Shown: positions 1 through 7,940, counted from the first letter of the stretch. The stretch is DNA of 64,000 nucleotides from Capnocytophaga sputigena (GCF_900446695.1 NZ_UAVP01000008.1:620001-684000); one strand, 5' to 3'. Notes: a model not told the origin generated them from the sequence alone. Translations and numbers: made by a program.

Positions 1-943
1 GGATTTTGTCTAACTTTTTCAACGGTAACGCCAACCAGCGTTTGAGGGTACGACTACCCATAGGCGACAGCGTTTTATCAATCACATCGAGCAAACTCAC
101 CGAGGGGGTAGTATTGCCCGCATAGAGTTCTAAATTGCGAATGGTAAACTTGTCGAGCCATACATAAGCCTCTTCGGCGATGCGCTGAATGGCAGTAATG
201 TGTTGCAGTTGATGGTGTTGGGTTTCGGATAAGTAGTAGAGAATAGCTCCTGCGGTAAGAATTGCTTCGGTGAGTTCGTCTACGCCAAAACCTTTGAGAG
301 AGTTGGTTTGGAAGTGTTTGGTGAGTACCTGCTGGGCATAATCATCTTTAAAGACCCAATCTTCCAAGTAGAAACAGTGAAAGTCGTCGCCAAAATGCTC
401 GGCAAATTCCTTTTTTTGGTGTTTAGCAACGAGTAGTTCGCTGGGGCGGAAGTTCTGCAAGAGCTTGTCGATATAGGTTTTATCACCTTGTGCTACCAAG
501 AACTCACCGGTAGAAACATCGAGAAAAGCAGCCCCACAACTTTGTTTGCCCAACCATACTGAGGCTAAGAAGTTGTTGCTTTTGCTCTGCAATATATCGT
601 CGTTGAGGGCAACCCCTGGGGTAACGAGTTCGGTAACACCTCGTTTTACGATGCCTTTCACGAGTTTAGGGTCTTCCAGCTGGTCGCATATTGCGACGCG
701 GTAGCCCGCTTTTACGAGTTTGGGGAGATAGGTATTGATAGAATGGTAAGGAAAACCCGCCAATTCACTGCGCTCGGTGCCGTTGTTGCGGTTGGTGAGC
801 ACAATGTCGAGGGTATGAGCGGCTTTTACGGCATCTTCACCGAAGGTTTCGTAGAAATCGCCTACCCTAAACAGCAGTAAAGCATCAGGATATTTGCTTT
901 TTATCTGATTGTACTGCTTCATTAGTGGGGTTTCTTTTGCCAT
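1..943 (-). CDS. mutS: DNA mismatch repair protein MutS, N-terminal part (runs off the window)
   Basis: About 314 N-terminal residues of MutS are visible, beginning MAKETPLMKQ. The protein recognises mismatches as a dimer and signals to MutL. The mismatch-binding Phe-X-Glu motif is seen as F30 and E32 in GDFYETF, followed by typical domain I and II sequence (AICDQLEDP, ELVTPGV). The ATG at 941-943 is chosen because the family start aligns there and a TAnnTTTG promoter lies 50 bp upstream. The ATPase domain lies outside the window. The 5' leader consists almost wholly of 7-bp repeats. Confidence 0.97.
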   Translation of the reverse strand, partial: MAKETPLMKQYNQIKSKYPDALLLFRVGDFYETFGEDAVKAAHTLDIVLTNRNNGTERSELAGFPYHSINTYLPKLVKAGYRVAICDQLEDPKLVKGIVKRGVTELVTPGVALNDDILQSKSNNFLASVWLGKQSCGAAFLDVSTGEFLVAQGDKTYIDKLLQNFRPSELLVAKHQKKEFAEHFGDDFHCFYLEDWVFKDDYAQQVLTKHFQTNSLKGFGVDELTEAILTAGAILYYLSETQHHQLQHITAIQRIAEEAYVWLDKFTIRNLELYAGNTTPSVSLLDVIDKTLSPMGSRTLKRWLALPLKKLDKI

Positions 944-950
944 ATATTTT

Positions 951-985
951 AGTGAAAAGTGAAAAGTTAAGAGTGAAAAGTTTTG
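951..985. repeat. Heptamer tandem array in the mutS leader
   Basis: Five in-phase 7-bp units read AGTGAAA, AGTGAAA, AGTTAAG, AGTGAAA, AGTTTTG. They fill the space between the predicted mutS transcription start and the start codon. Confidence 0.85.
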
Positions 986-991
986 AAAGGG

Positions 992-1021
992 CAAAGATAG
1001 TAATAATTTGTCAATGAGCAA
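992..1021 (-). promoter_or_regulatory. mutS promoter, Bacteroidota type
   Basis: On the minus strand TATCTTTG (complement of 992-999) matches the TAnnTTTG -7 element. A TTG (complement of 1019-1021) lies 19 bp upstream as the -33 element. Transcription would begin close to 986. Confidence 0.65.
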
Positions 1022-1047
1022 TCTTGTTGGAAGAGTTTGTAAAAGAG

Positions 1048-1141
1048 GCTGTCCAAAAAGTTTTATTTGTAAGGGCGTTTGCAGCACATACCCAGCTATC
1101 GCTGGCTTTCCTACATAACACGTTTTAGAAGAATTTGATTA
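1048..1141. repeat. Dispersed intergenic repeat, copy 1
   Basis: The sequence from TGTCCAAAAAGTTTTATTTG through GGGCGTTTGCAGCACATACC and the small hairpin CCAGC-tatc-GCTGG recurs almost unchanged at 40909-40985. Shorter versions sit at 2178-2221 and 7917-7940. It lies between mutS and the small membrane protein gene and encodes nothing evident. Confidence 0.7.
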
Positions 1142-1360
1142 TCAGTGAAATAAACGCCTTCTACCGAAAATCTTTCTCACTACCCACCGCAACCCTATAT
1201 ATAGGACAGTAATGGGTGAGAATATCCAAGCGAGTATAGTGCGAATATGTATTTTTTCGTCCATCTTATCAAAAAAGCGACTAAACAATATACCAATGAA
1301 AAGTAACGGAAGCAACAAAACATATAGCATATTCTTTATGTGAGAGGAGCGTTTCTTCAA
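1142..1360 (-). CDS. Small membrane protein of unknown function
   Basis: A 72-residue ORF with one clear hydrophobic segment (about residues 11-27), a charged stretch (DKMDEK), a second hydrophobic segment (about 39-58) and a very basic tail (VRKIFGRRRLFH). It would be a small two-span inner-membrane protein. The listed start is a TTG; an ATG 10 codons further in is an alternative. It lies just downstream of the PIN-domain gene on the same strand. I recognise no family. Confidence 0.45.
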   Translation of the reverse strand: MKKRSSHIKNMLYVLLLPLLFIGILFSRFFDKMDEKIHIRTILAWIFSPITVLYIGLRWVVRKIFGRRRLFH

Positions 1361-1384
1361 CTGAAAATAAGTAAATTAGAGGTT

Positions 1385-1831
1385 TTATTTTTTGTAGAGA
1401 TGTTCACTCAATTCTTCTGTAGAGGTAAAGAAATGTCCGTAACCTTTTTCAGTAAGTCCCTTTACAAGGATTTTATCAGAAGTCCATATTTTGTGTTTGA
1501 TTTGCAGATGAAGAGCAATAAAAGGATAATCTTTTATATCTATATCAGCAACTATTTCTTTTGCTTTAATAGCATTAACTTTTTTAACCTCTTTTTCACT
1601 TACAATGGTAATACCTTCTAATAGCTTTTTAAAATCGGTTAATAGTTCCTTTTTTGTTTTCTGATTTTTAAAGCGTTTTACCAAATCAGGAATGTGCTCG
1701 GTTACTTCAGTAATGAGATAGTCAGGCACTATATATTGTATTTTCTTCCTTTCAGCTAATATAGAAGCTGTACGTCCTGTAGGATTTACAAGAGCACTCA
1801 TAAAAATATTACTGTCGGCAATGATAATCAT
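1385..1831 (-). CDS. PIN-domain ribonuclease, VapC-like toxin candidate
   Basis: A 148-residue protein that starts MIIIADSNIFMSAL, a classic PIN-domain opening. Likely metal-binding acids are D6, an early Glu (E42 or E45), D98 or D101 in DIDIKDYPFIALHL, and D119 in WTSDK. PIN proteins are Mg2+-dependent ribonucleases, and many are toxins that cut tRNA or rRNA. The small gene 7 bp upstream (1838-2119) would be its antitoxin. Both lie directly downstream of the RNA ligase gene rtcB on the same strand, separated by a palindromic repeat. The RNA target is unknown. Confidence 0.75.
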   Translation of the reverse strand: MIIIADSNIFMSALVNPTGRTASILAERKKIQYIVPDYLITEVTEHIPDLVKRFKNQKTKKELLTDFKKLLEGITIVSEKEVKKVNAIKAKEIVADIDIKDYPFIALHLQIKHKIWTSDKILVKGLTEKGYGHFFTSTEELSEHLYKK

Positions 1832-1837
1832 ATCATA

Positions 1838-2119
1838 TTAAATATTAAAGTGTTTATCCCAACGTTTAGCTATATTGTGATTTATCTTTTTAGAGATTGT
1901 CATCACAAACGCGTAATCCTCAGGGGTCATCTCTTCTTCTTTAGCGGCTTCTACGATTTCCTCAGGGGTCATTTTTAATACTTTAGAAGCATCCAATACT
2001 TCCTGAGAGTACTTAGGTTCTTTTTGTTTTGTAACTTTTACAAAATCGAGTGTTTTAAGATATCTCACAAGGTGTAGTGCTTGTGGATTGTTATCGGCAA
2101 TGGTAATTGTATAAGGCAT
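1838..2119 (-). CDS. Putative antitoxin partner of the PIN protein
   Basis: The protein beginning MPYTITIADNNPQALHL is 93 residues, mostly charged helix (KMTPEEIVEAAKEEEMTPEDY), and ends 7 bp before the PIN gene. The ATG at 2117-2119 is preferred: the longer frame to 2212 would begin inside a dispersed palindromic repeat and adds 31 residues unlike a protein start. Size, position and charge fit a type II antitoxin. No DNA-binding family is recognised. Confidence 0.55.
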   Translation of the reverse strand: MPYTITIADNNPQALHLVRYLKTLDFVKVTKQKEPKYSQEVLDASKVLKMTPEEIVEAAKEEEMTPEDYAFVMTISKKINHNIAKRWDKHFNI

Positions 2120-2177
2120 AATATTTTCTATTTTTGGCAAAGATACAAGATAATTACCATATAAGCAAATAAAAAAC

Positions 2178-2221
2178 TGTCTAAAAAGTTTTATTTGTAA
2201 GGGCGTTTGCAAAACGCCCTT
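2178..2221. repeat. Dispersed repeat with perfect GC-rich hairpin
   Basis: A shortened copy of the 1048 repeat. At 2199-2221 it holds the perfect palindrome AAGGGCGTTT-gca-AAACGCCCTT. It follows the rtcB stop codon by 30 bp, so it may end rtcB transcripts, although no long T-run follows. Confidence 0.6.
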
Positions 2222-2250
2222 ACATCATAACATAATTCAAAAATAACTGA

Positions 2251-3642
2251 TTACTTGTCCATTCGCACGATGCGTGGCTGGAAAGTACCGATGATATCTA
2301 CCAAATCGCTTTGGGAAGCCATTACGGTTTCTATGTTTTTATACGCCATAGGAGCTTCTTCGGCATTGCCCCCGATAAGGGTGATATCTTTGGCTTTGAG
2401 GACTTTTTTGATATCGGAATTGGTAAAGCGATTCCTGCTCTCATTGCGCGAGAAAGCCCGTCCTGCCCCGTGTGAAGCTGAACTAAAACTCTGGGCATTA
2501 CCTTTGCCGCGCACTATGTAACCGGCATCGGTCATCGAGGCAGGAATAATACCCAGTACCCCCTCCCCTGCTGGAGTTGCCCCTTTGCGATGCACTACCA
2601 CCTCTTTGCCATCGTGAATTTCTTTCCACGCAAAGTTGTGATGGTTCTCAATACGCGCCCTCAATCGTCCGCCTACCGCGCGAATAAGTCGGCGGTGAAT
2701 GTCATCGTGACAAGCCGAAGCGTAATCGCCTGCGAGGTTCATAGCCGTCCAATACTCTAACCCTAAGTGGGTATTGAGGTCGAGCCACGCAAACTGTTGG
2801 GCTTCCTTCGGGAGCGGACATTGTTCGGCTGCCACGCGCACGTAATACTGAGCAATTTCAGCACCAAAACCACGCGAACCGCTATGCGAAAGAATACCGA
2901 GATATTTTCCTTTGGGTAAGCCTATTTGTGGGTCGTCTGCCAAAAGTTCTACCTCGCCAAATTCTACAAAGTGATTGCCACTACCTGAAGTACCCATCTG
3001 CTTGATAGCTTTGTCCTTCAATCGTTTGAGGATAGGAATCAGCGAAAACGTATCGCGGTCGAAAATCTCGTGGTCTACGTGTGATTTATGGGTTTCGTAC
3101 ATACCGAACTTCGTATGCTCCACAAGGGCTTTTTCGTACTTATCACGTGCCCCCGAAAGGTAAGACACGGGTATATCCAAGATACTGAGGCACATACGGC
3201 AACCGATGTCCAAGCCCACGCCATAAGGAATGACTGCATTCTCCACCGCCAGCACGCCCCCTATGGGCAAACCATAGCCACTATGGGCATCAGGCATTAG
3301 CGCACCCCCTACCGAAATAGGAAGTTTGAGAGCCGTATAGAGTTGCGTTTTTGCTTCTTCGGTGATGTCGTCGCCAAAGATATGATAAGGGGCACGGGTA
3401 GTGTTGAGCTGTCGTTTTTCGGTTTTAGTAGACGAAAGCAGCGCCTCGGCTATCTGACCAAAAGTAAGGTGTCCTTCGTACTGCGCAGGATTTTTTAGAA
3501 TATCTTCAAGTACCGACTTTACATAAGCCGTATTCTTAGTAGCGAAATTGCGCTTCATCACTTCCAACGCTACATTAATAGATTGATTATTCGGGAAGCC
3601 TAACTTGAGTAGGTCTTTCCCTTTGAGTTTTAAATTTGCCAT
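2251..3642 (-). CDS. rtcB: RNA-splicing ligase RtcB (RNA 3'-phosphate/5'-OH ligase)
   Basis: This 463-residue protein carries the RtcB signature. D145 and C148 in GLDIGCRMC and H224 in GSGNHFVEF match the metal ligands, with H253 in LSHSGSR. H391 in SHGAGRAFSR is the predicted nucleophile that becomes GMP-linked. RtcB joins 2',3'-cyclic phosphate or 3'-phosphate ends to 5'-OH ends using GTP and Mn2+. It shares strand and cluster with prfH (6321-7013). RtcB2-PrfH pairs are known to repair and rescue ribosomes cut in the 16S decoding centre. Here five genes separate the two. A PIN nuclease pair follows downstream. Confidence 0.96.
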   Translation of the reverse strand: MANLKLKGKDLLKLGFPNNQSINVALEVMKRNFATKNTAYVKSVLEDILKNPAQYEGHLTFGQIAEALLSSTKTEKRQLNTTRAPYHIFGDDITEEAKTQLYTALKLPISVGGALMPDAHSGYGLPIGGVLAVENAVIPYGVGLDIGCRMCLSILDIPVSYLSGARDKYEKALVEHTKFGMYETHKSHVDHEIFDRDTFSLIPILKRLKDKAIKQMGTSGSGNHFVEFGEVELLADDPQIGLPKGKYLGILSHSGSRGFGAEIAQYYVRVAAEQCPLPKEAQQFAWLDLNTHLGLEYWTAMNLAGDYASACHDDIHRRLIRAVGGRLRARIENHHNFAWKEIHDGKEVVVHRKGATPAGEGVLGIIPASMTDAGYIVRGKGNAQSFSSASHGAGRAFSRNESRNRFTNSDIKKVLKAKDITLIGGNAEEAPMAYKNIETVMASQSDLVDIIGTFQPRIVRMDK

Positions 3643-3648
3643 AATTTG

Positions 3649-4047
3649 CTAATTAGATAGATAAGGAAGCACGATTTGCTGTATATCACTCAAAAAGGCT
3701 TCTCTACTCTCTTTAAATTTTTGTTTTCGTTTAAAAATATCGACGATAGTGCCAGAAAACTCATACCAAATATCGCCATTGCCTTTGATATCACCTATAC
3801 GCTGGGTATTATCATCAGGATAGAAAGAGATAGGCTCCTTATAAGGGGCTTTTTTGATATTTGCCGTGAAATAGATTTCATCAGCGCTGCCATAAGCGCC
3901 TTTTTGAATAGAAATCATTTGCAGACTTTGTTCCACTACTCGGTAAAAATGTAGTGCTTTTTTCTTAAATCCTAAGGGTTTTAGTATTTGATAGAGTTCT
4001 TTTACCATCTCGTCGAACTCAATTTGTGTAGCTGTTTTCTCTTTCAT
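3649..4047 (-). CDS. DUF4304-like protein
   Basis: A 132-residue protein from MKEKTATQIEFDEM. The stretch KPLGFKKKALHFYR followed by IYFTANIKKAPY resembles DUF4304 proteins, a family of unknown function often found in accessory or immunity loci. The ATG at 4045-4047 overlaps the upstream stop codon as ATGA, so I prefer it to the start at 4083. It ends 6 bp before rtcB, so the two are probably co-transcribed. Confidence 0.6.
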   Translation of the reverse strand: MKEKTATQIEFDEMVKELYQILKPLGFKKKALHFYRVVEQSLQMISIQKGAYGSADEIYFTANIKKAPYKEPISFYPDDNTQRIGDIKGNGDIWYEFSGTIVDIFKRKQKFKESREAFLSDIQQIVLPYLSN

Positions 4048-4391
4048 AGTAGATTTGTTAATTGTTCTTTTCTTTCTCTCCATTTGGGATAATCAAAGAC
4101 AAAAGTGTATTGCTCCCCTACTTCTTTTTCTAAAAGTTCTGCTGAAACAAGCACACGGTTTACAAATATATACTCACTTACGGCATCTTTGAAATCGGAT
4201 TCAGGAGGGTAATTGTCATTGAAAATCTCTTGATACAAGTGGTTGAGTTCCTCTAATTCTTCTTTTAAATAAGGATTGATATCCAAATCCGCAATCTCCA
4301 CATTGCGAGGGGTAGGATTCTTCACATTTTCCTCTATCCAAATAGGGGAACAAAAGAACTCAAATTGGTATTTAAATTCAAACTTTTTCAT
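4044..4391 (-). CDS. Hypothetical protein in the rtcB-prfH cluster
   Basis: A 115-residue acidic, soluble protein starting MKKFEFKYQFEFFCSP. It has no signal peptide or membrane segment and I recognise no family. Its stop codon overlaps the next start as ATGA, indicating translational coupling to the DUF4304-like gene. The 25-bp gap to the upstream gene suggests one transcript. Confidence 0.65.
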   Translation of the reverse strand: MKKFEFKYQFEFFCSPIWIEENVKNPTPRNVEIADLDINPYLKEELEELNHLYQEIFNDNYPPESDFKDAVSEYIFVNRVLVSAELLEKEVGEQYTFVFDYPKWRERKEQLTNLL

Positions 4392-4416
4392 AAGATTAAT
4401 TTGTCAATTTACTAAT

Positions 4417-5253
4417 TTACCAATGGGCAACAACTGACTTGAACTTCTTTCTTTTCCTTTTATCGGGGATACCTGTATCGCTGTTCCATCGCTGTACGAA
4501 TTTCTCAAAAGAATCGTAGGCTATTATATAGGGCGAAGGCTCTGGCAGGGATTTCTTAGGAATCGCAGTACCTATCCTCTCCAAGCGTTCGGCAAAGAGC
4601 AACAAGGCTTTATGACTCACCCTACGCACATCACTGAGCACTTCCTTCTCACCATCTCCCATCAGCTGAAGGCGCGCCTCCATTAGCGATTCCATCGTTG
4701 GCTTTTCAGTACTTTTATATAATAGTTCCACGAAAGTATAATGTCCGTCGCCCTCATAGTTATCAGTCCTCAATAGCCATACCGCACCATACTGACCTCC
4801 CAACAAGGGTACGCTCAGCACTTCATAAGGCACAAAAAGGAAATCGGTTACCTTTTGCCAATGTTCGCGTGCAGGCACTGCTGTATTAGCAGTGGCAAGG
4901 CGAGATAGCAGTCGTACTACTTGCTGTTGTCGTTTTTCATAACTCATCTGAGGGGTATCAGTACCAAACTGCTGTAGCCACTTTTTAGAAACTCCTTTTT
5001 GTACCAACTGTTGCAGGGGAGCTACCTCCTCGGGGCGCAACCACCCATACTGCCACAAAATAGCAAGGCGAAGGGTCAAAAATATTTCCTTCTCCAAAGC
5101 AGTGCGCACTGCTTCCTTGCGAAAAGTGTCTATAAGGGAGCGTATTTCGGCTTCTGTAGCGCCGTAGTGATAAGCATCTTCTACTATGCTATCCAACTCA
5201 TTAGCGAGATCGCTTTCAAAAATATGAACGCCGTGAATAAGGTTGTTTTTCAT
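4417..5253 (-). CDS. Hypothetical 278-residue protein in the rtcB-prfH cluster
   Basis: A soluble protein with a helical N-terminal half (ESDLANELDSIVEDAYHYG; RLAILWQYGWLRPEEV) and a mixed C-terminal half ending in a basic tail (DKRKRKKFKSVVAHW). No domain is recognised. It starts 6 bp after the exonuclease stop codon, so it sits inside the same operon. The basic tail would allow nucleic-acid contact, but this is only a possibility. Confidence 0.7.
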   Translation of the reverse strand: MKNNLIHGVHIFESDLANELDSIVEDAYHYGATEAEIRSLIDTFRKEAVRTALEKEIFLTLRLAILWQYGWLRPEEVAPLQQLVQKGVSKKWLQQFGTDTPQMSYEKRQQQVVRLLSRLATANTAVPAREHWQKVTDFLFVPYEVLSVPLLGGQYGAVWLLRTDNYEGDGHYTFVELLYKSTEKPTMESLMEARLQLMGDGEKEVLSDVRRVSHKALLLFAERLERIGTAIPKKSLPEPSPYIIAYDSFEKFVQRWNSDTGIPDKRKRKKFKSVVAHW

Positions 5254-5259
5254 TGCGAA

Positions 5260-5811
5260 TTAATTTGTCAATTGATAATGAGACAAGCAGTGCATTATTT
5301 TAGCGATGTTATAAGCATCGTCTTTGCCTCGGTGGTGGGTTCCTACAAGGGGTATCTTCAGGTAGTTCAGTGCCTGATGCATTCCCAATCGCTTGGGGTG
5401 CTGGGTTACCTCTTGGAAGAGTTCCTTTACATTGATATGCTCATTGCGCATTGGGTAAGGCAGTTTCCTAAGGGCGCATTGCTTTTGGAGCATATTCCTA
5501 TCGTAATTCCCATAACTCGCCCAAGTGTACTGATAGGCTTGGTATTCCTTTTTAAGGATTTGGAAGGCTTCCTCAAAACTTACGCCTTCCCGCGCTACGA
5601 GTTCGGGGGTAAGGGTGGTAAGTTGGGTACAAAAAGGACTGATTTTAGAATGTGTAGGCTTTATCAAAATACCTCTGTTATCGCTGATCTCACCTGTAAG
5701 GGTATCGAGCAGGCAAATGCCAATTTCTATAATTTCACTGACTTCTCCTTTGGGGGGTATTCCCTCCCAACAAGTCGCTTCTAAGTCTATAATAATGATT
5801 TTGTTTGTCAT
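5260..5811 (-). CDS. DEDDh 3'-5' exonuclease, ERI1/KapD-like
   Basis: A 183-residue exonuclease with all DEDDh residues visible: D9 and E11 in IIIDLEATCWEG, D104 in SYGNYDRNML, and the H160-x4-D165 pair in HHRGKDDAYNIAKI. The start IIIDLEATCW is typical of the ERI1/KapD branch, whose members trim RNA 3' ends (rRNA, small RNAs) or DNA. In this operon with rtcB and prfH a role in RNA end processing is plausible but inferred. Its ATG overlaps the upstream stop as ATGA. Confidence 0.85.
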   Translation of the reverse strand: MTNKIIIIDLEATCWEGIPPKGEVSEIIEIGICLLDTLTGEISDNRGILIKPTHSKISPFCTQLTTLTPELVAREGVSFEEAFQILKKEYQAYQYTWASYGNYDRNMLQKQCALRKLPYPMRNEHINVKELFQEVTQHPKRLGMHQALNYLKIPLVGTHHRGKDDAYNIAKIMHCLSHYQLTN

Positions 5812-6209
5812 TGTTTTAATTTTTTAATGAAATAGCTCTTATCTTCTGTGGGGCAATAGTAGAGCAGGAGTTTTTCACCTTCTTCCAAAAGAAAGGTAAT
5901 CTCACTATTTCCCGCTACTTCTTGGGCAAAAATAGCGCTAATGTGTTTGCCTTTGAGTTGCCAAGCCTCAGTAAGGTCATCAAAGCGATAGTCATCATCG
6001 TCCTCATCTACTTCATACTCATTCCAACACTCACAAAAAGCAATACCCACATCTAAAAAGAAATGAAAAATAGGTTGTCCTTCTGCTTTCAGATAGACGA
6101 TTAAAACATTTCCATCATCAGGATTTACACACACTTTTAGTTGCTCTATAGGTAAACCATTGAGCATCGTAAAGTTGAAATGGGTATCTTGGTACATTCT
6201 TCCTGTCAT
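5808..6209 (-). CDS. Hypothetical protein downstream of prfH
   Basis: From MTGRMYQDTHFNFTML the protein has 133 residues, rich in acidic clusters (NEYEVDEDDDDYRFDD), with no membrane segment. A longer frame to an ATG at 6315-6317 exists, but those 36 extra codons lie in a copy of the dispersed GTCGTAGCACGAC repeat, so I prefer the internal start. The stop overlaps the exonuclease start (ATGA). The family is unknown. Confidence 0.6.
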   Translation of the reverse strand: MTGRMYQDTHFNFTMLNGLPIEQLKVCVNPDDGNVLIVYLKAEGQPIFHFFLDVGIAFCECWNEYEVDEDDDDYRFDDLTEAWQLKGKHISAIFAQEVAGNSEITFLLEEGEKLLLYYCPTEDKSYFIKKLKQ

Positions 6210-6285
6210 AAAGTTTGTTTTTTTGAGAGATGCTGATATCTCGGAGAAACTCAGAATAACTTGGAGGGTTGCTGAAATTCTTTTC

Positions 6286-6317
6286 AACTTTGGTAAAGGT
6301 CGTAGCACGACGAGCAT
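6286..6317. repeat. Half copy of the TTTGCCAAAG/GTCGTAGCACGAC palindromic element
   Basis: The string CTTTGGTAAAG followed by GTCGTAGCACGACGAGC matches the left half of the element at 14286-14337 and the element near 41011. It occupies the spacer after prfH. Confidence 0.6.
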
Positions 6318-6320
6318 TGG

Positions 6321-7013
6321 CTAATCTGTTAATTCTCTAATTTCCTTCTTGGCAGCAGCGCGTTCTTTTTTATAGCTTTTTTCTACATAAGTGCTTTTGA
6401 AATCGGTGCCTTTGAAAGTGCGCACAGGGTTGCCGCGTTGCACTTGGGTGTGATTGTTCCAATGACTCTGTGCTTGCTCGGCAAGTTGCTGAAGCTCCAT
6501 TTCGGCGAGTTTTTCTTTAAGGCGGGCAAGGGCGAGTTTCTTATTATCGAGTTGCGAACGTGAATCTTGTGCCAATACGCTGATACCCGTAGGTAGGTGA
6601 GTAGCGCGTACTGCCGAATTTACCTTGTTCACATTCTGTCCGCCATTGCCTTGCGAGCGAGTGGTTTGGAACTGTACATCGCGCTCCGAGAAAGTCTGGC
6701 GTTGCAGTTGGTCGAGCTCAAAAACGCCTATATACCAATTGCTGCGCTGGTGGAATTTGCGAAAGGTGCTCTTACCTACCCAGCACACGGTGCCGAGCCA
6801 AGTTTTCAAAAATGGTGCTAACTCCTTGCCTTTGAGTTGCAGGGTAACCGATTTGACAGTGAGATTGGCATCGCCTTCCTCACGGCTGAGAATGGTATAG
6901 TCGATGCCTGCTTGGGCAGCCTCTTGCAAAAATGTTTTCAGCACTTTGGCTACTACCCATTGGCATTCTAAAGGACCACGACCAGCGGTGATTTGTATGA
7001 TTTTTTCTTGCAT
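6321..7013 (-). CDS. prfH: Peptide chain release factor homologue PrfH
   Basis: A 230-residue release-factor-like protein. It lacks the codon-reading domains of RF1/RF2 but keeps the peptidyl-tRNA hydrolysis motif GGQ at residues 124-126 (SQGNGGQNVNKVNSAVRATH) and a basic C-terminus. The N-terminus (IIQITAGRGPLECQWV) is typical of PrfH rather than ArfB or RF1. PrfH frees peptides from ribosomes whose decoding centre has been cut, and its usual partner RtcB2 reseals the RNA. Here rtcB is 2.7 kb downstream on the same strand with five genes between, an unusual spacing. Confidence 0.93.
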   Translation of the reverse strand: MQEKIIQITAGRGPLECQWVVAKVLKTFLQEAAQAGIDYTILSREEGDANLTVKSVTLQLKGKELAPFLKTWLGTVCWVGKSTFRKFHQRSNWYIGVFELDQLQRQTFSERDVQFQTTRSQGNGGQNVNKVNSAVRATHLPTGISVLAQDSRSQLDNKKLALARLKEKLAEMELQQLAEQAQSHWNNHTQVQRGNPVRTFKGTDFKSTYVEKSYKKERAAAKKEIRELTD

Positions 7014-7032
7014 TTTTTTGTTTTTTTGTAAA

Positions 7033-7068
7033 TCGGACGAGTCGGACGGGGCGGACTGGTCGGATTGG
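7033..7068. repeat. 9-bp tandem repeat, four units
   Basis: Units TCGGACGAG, TCGGACGGG, GCGGACTGG and TCGGATTGG fill most of the gap between prfH and the gene upstream of it. The GC-rich stretch contrasts with the local AT-rich composition. Confidence 0.8.
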
Positions 7069-7070
7069 GA

Positions 7071-7853
7071 TTAAAGACTGACCTCCAAAAGCATATCAGC
7101 GATTTCCATTGCTGAGGTGTGATACTTAAGGGCTGTAATTTCTTTCAGCGGGGTGCGCTTGTACTTTTCCTTAGGCGTATAGTGCTTTTGGTATTGATTC
7201 CACGAATTGCGACGACCATAGATTTTATGAGTGATAGTTCCCCAATTCTTATGGTTATCTATGATTTTATCAAGCTCGGCAAGTTCGCGCTCTATGGCTA
7301 TATCTACCGGACGGTAATGCGTAATCATATTAGGTTTTACACGCAGTTCAAAACGCCACGCCTCGGTAAACTCGTAATGGATTTCAAAACGGTCTTTTTG
7401 CCGATTGAAACACTCTATTTTTGCAAAATAGGCACGTTCTTTTTGGGTGAATTTTTCCCTTTCAAGGGCTCTTTCCCATTCCCACTGACTAAAAGAGTAC
7501 AATTCCTGTTTGCGAGCTATGTAAACGCGTTTGCCACGGCGCTTTTTCTTCTTTTGGAACTTGCGTGTATCAGCGTATTGATAAGTGTTGATTTTCTCCA
7601 AAAGTGTTGCGAAAAAGTCGGCTTGCTTGCCTTGTCGCACATCTTCCCTCAGTACAAAGAAACGCACATAACCCTTTTGGTAAGGTTTTTCGAGTGGTAC
7701 AAGTGGCAGTTCACGGCGTTGTTTAAAGAGTACTTTTTGGCGTTTGATACATTCGCGCAAATACTTCTCGTGGTCTTCTCGAGCAATGCGCTTGCGAGAA
7801 CGCAAATTTCGGAGGCGAGAAACGCCTTCAGCGGTAATATATAGATTTCCCAT
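7071..7853 (-). CDS. Basic hypothetical protein upstream of prfH
   Basis: A 260-residue protein very rich in Lys and Arg (RLRNLRSRKRIARE; KFQKKKKRRGKRVYIARKQ), with aromatic stretches and no membrane segment. The composition suggests a nucleic-acid or ribosome partner, but no domain is recognised. It is first in the minus-strand run leading into prfH (57-bp gap with a 9-bp repeat) and may belong to that operon. Confidence 0.65.
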   Translation of the reverse strand: MGNLYITAEGVSRLRNLRSRKRIAREDHEKYLRECIKRQKVLFKQRRELPLVPLEKPYQKGYVRFFVLREDVRQGKQADFFATLLEKINTYQYADTRKFQKKKKRRGKRVYIARKQELYSFSQWEWERALEREKFTQKERAYFAKIECFNRQKDRFEIHYEFTEAWRFELRVKPNMITHYRPVDIAIERELAELDKIIDNHKNWGTITHKIYGRRNSWNQYQKHYTPKEKYKRTPLKEITALKYHTSAMEIADMLLEVSL

Positions 7854-7858
7854 TTTTC

Positions 7859-7888
7859 AATTAACAATTGACAATTAATAATTAACAA
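7859..7888. repeat. AT-rich heptamer array
   Basis: Degenerate 7-bp units of the type ACAATTA (acaattg, acaatta, ataatta, acaaatt) sit directly upstream of the 7853 start codon. The same pattern recurs at 44735-44776. Confidence 0.6.
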
Positions 7889-7940
7889 ATTGCTTCGGGA
7901 AAATGTGATAGGAAGGTGTCCTAAAAGTTTTATTTGTGAG

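Noticed and set aside
6210-6317. N-terminal extension of the gene downstream of prfH
   Set aside because: The extra codons lie in a copy of a dispersed palindromic repeat and give an unconvincing peptide, though the ATG at 6315-6317 is close to the prfH stop and cannot be fully excluded.
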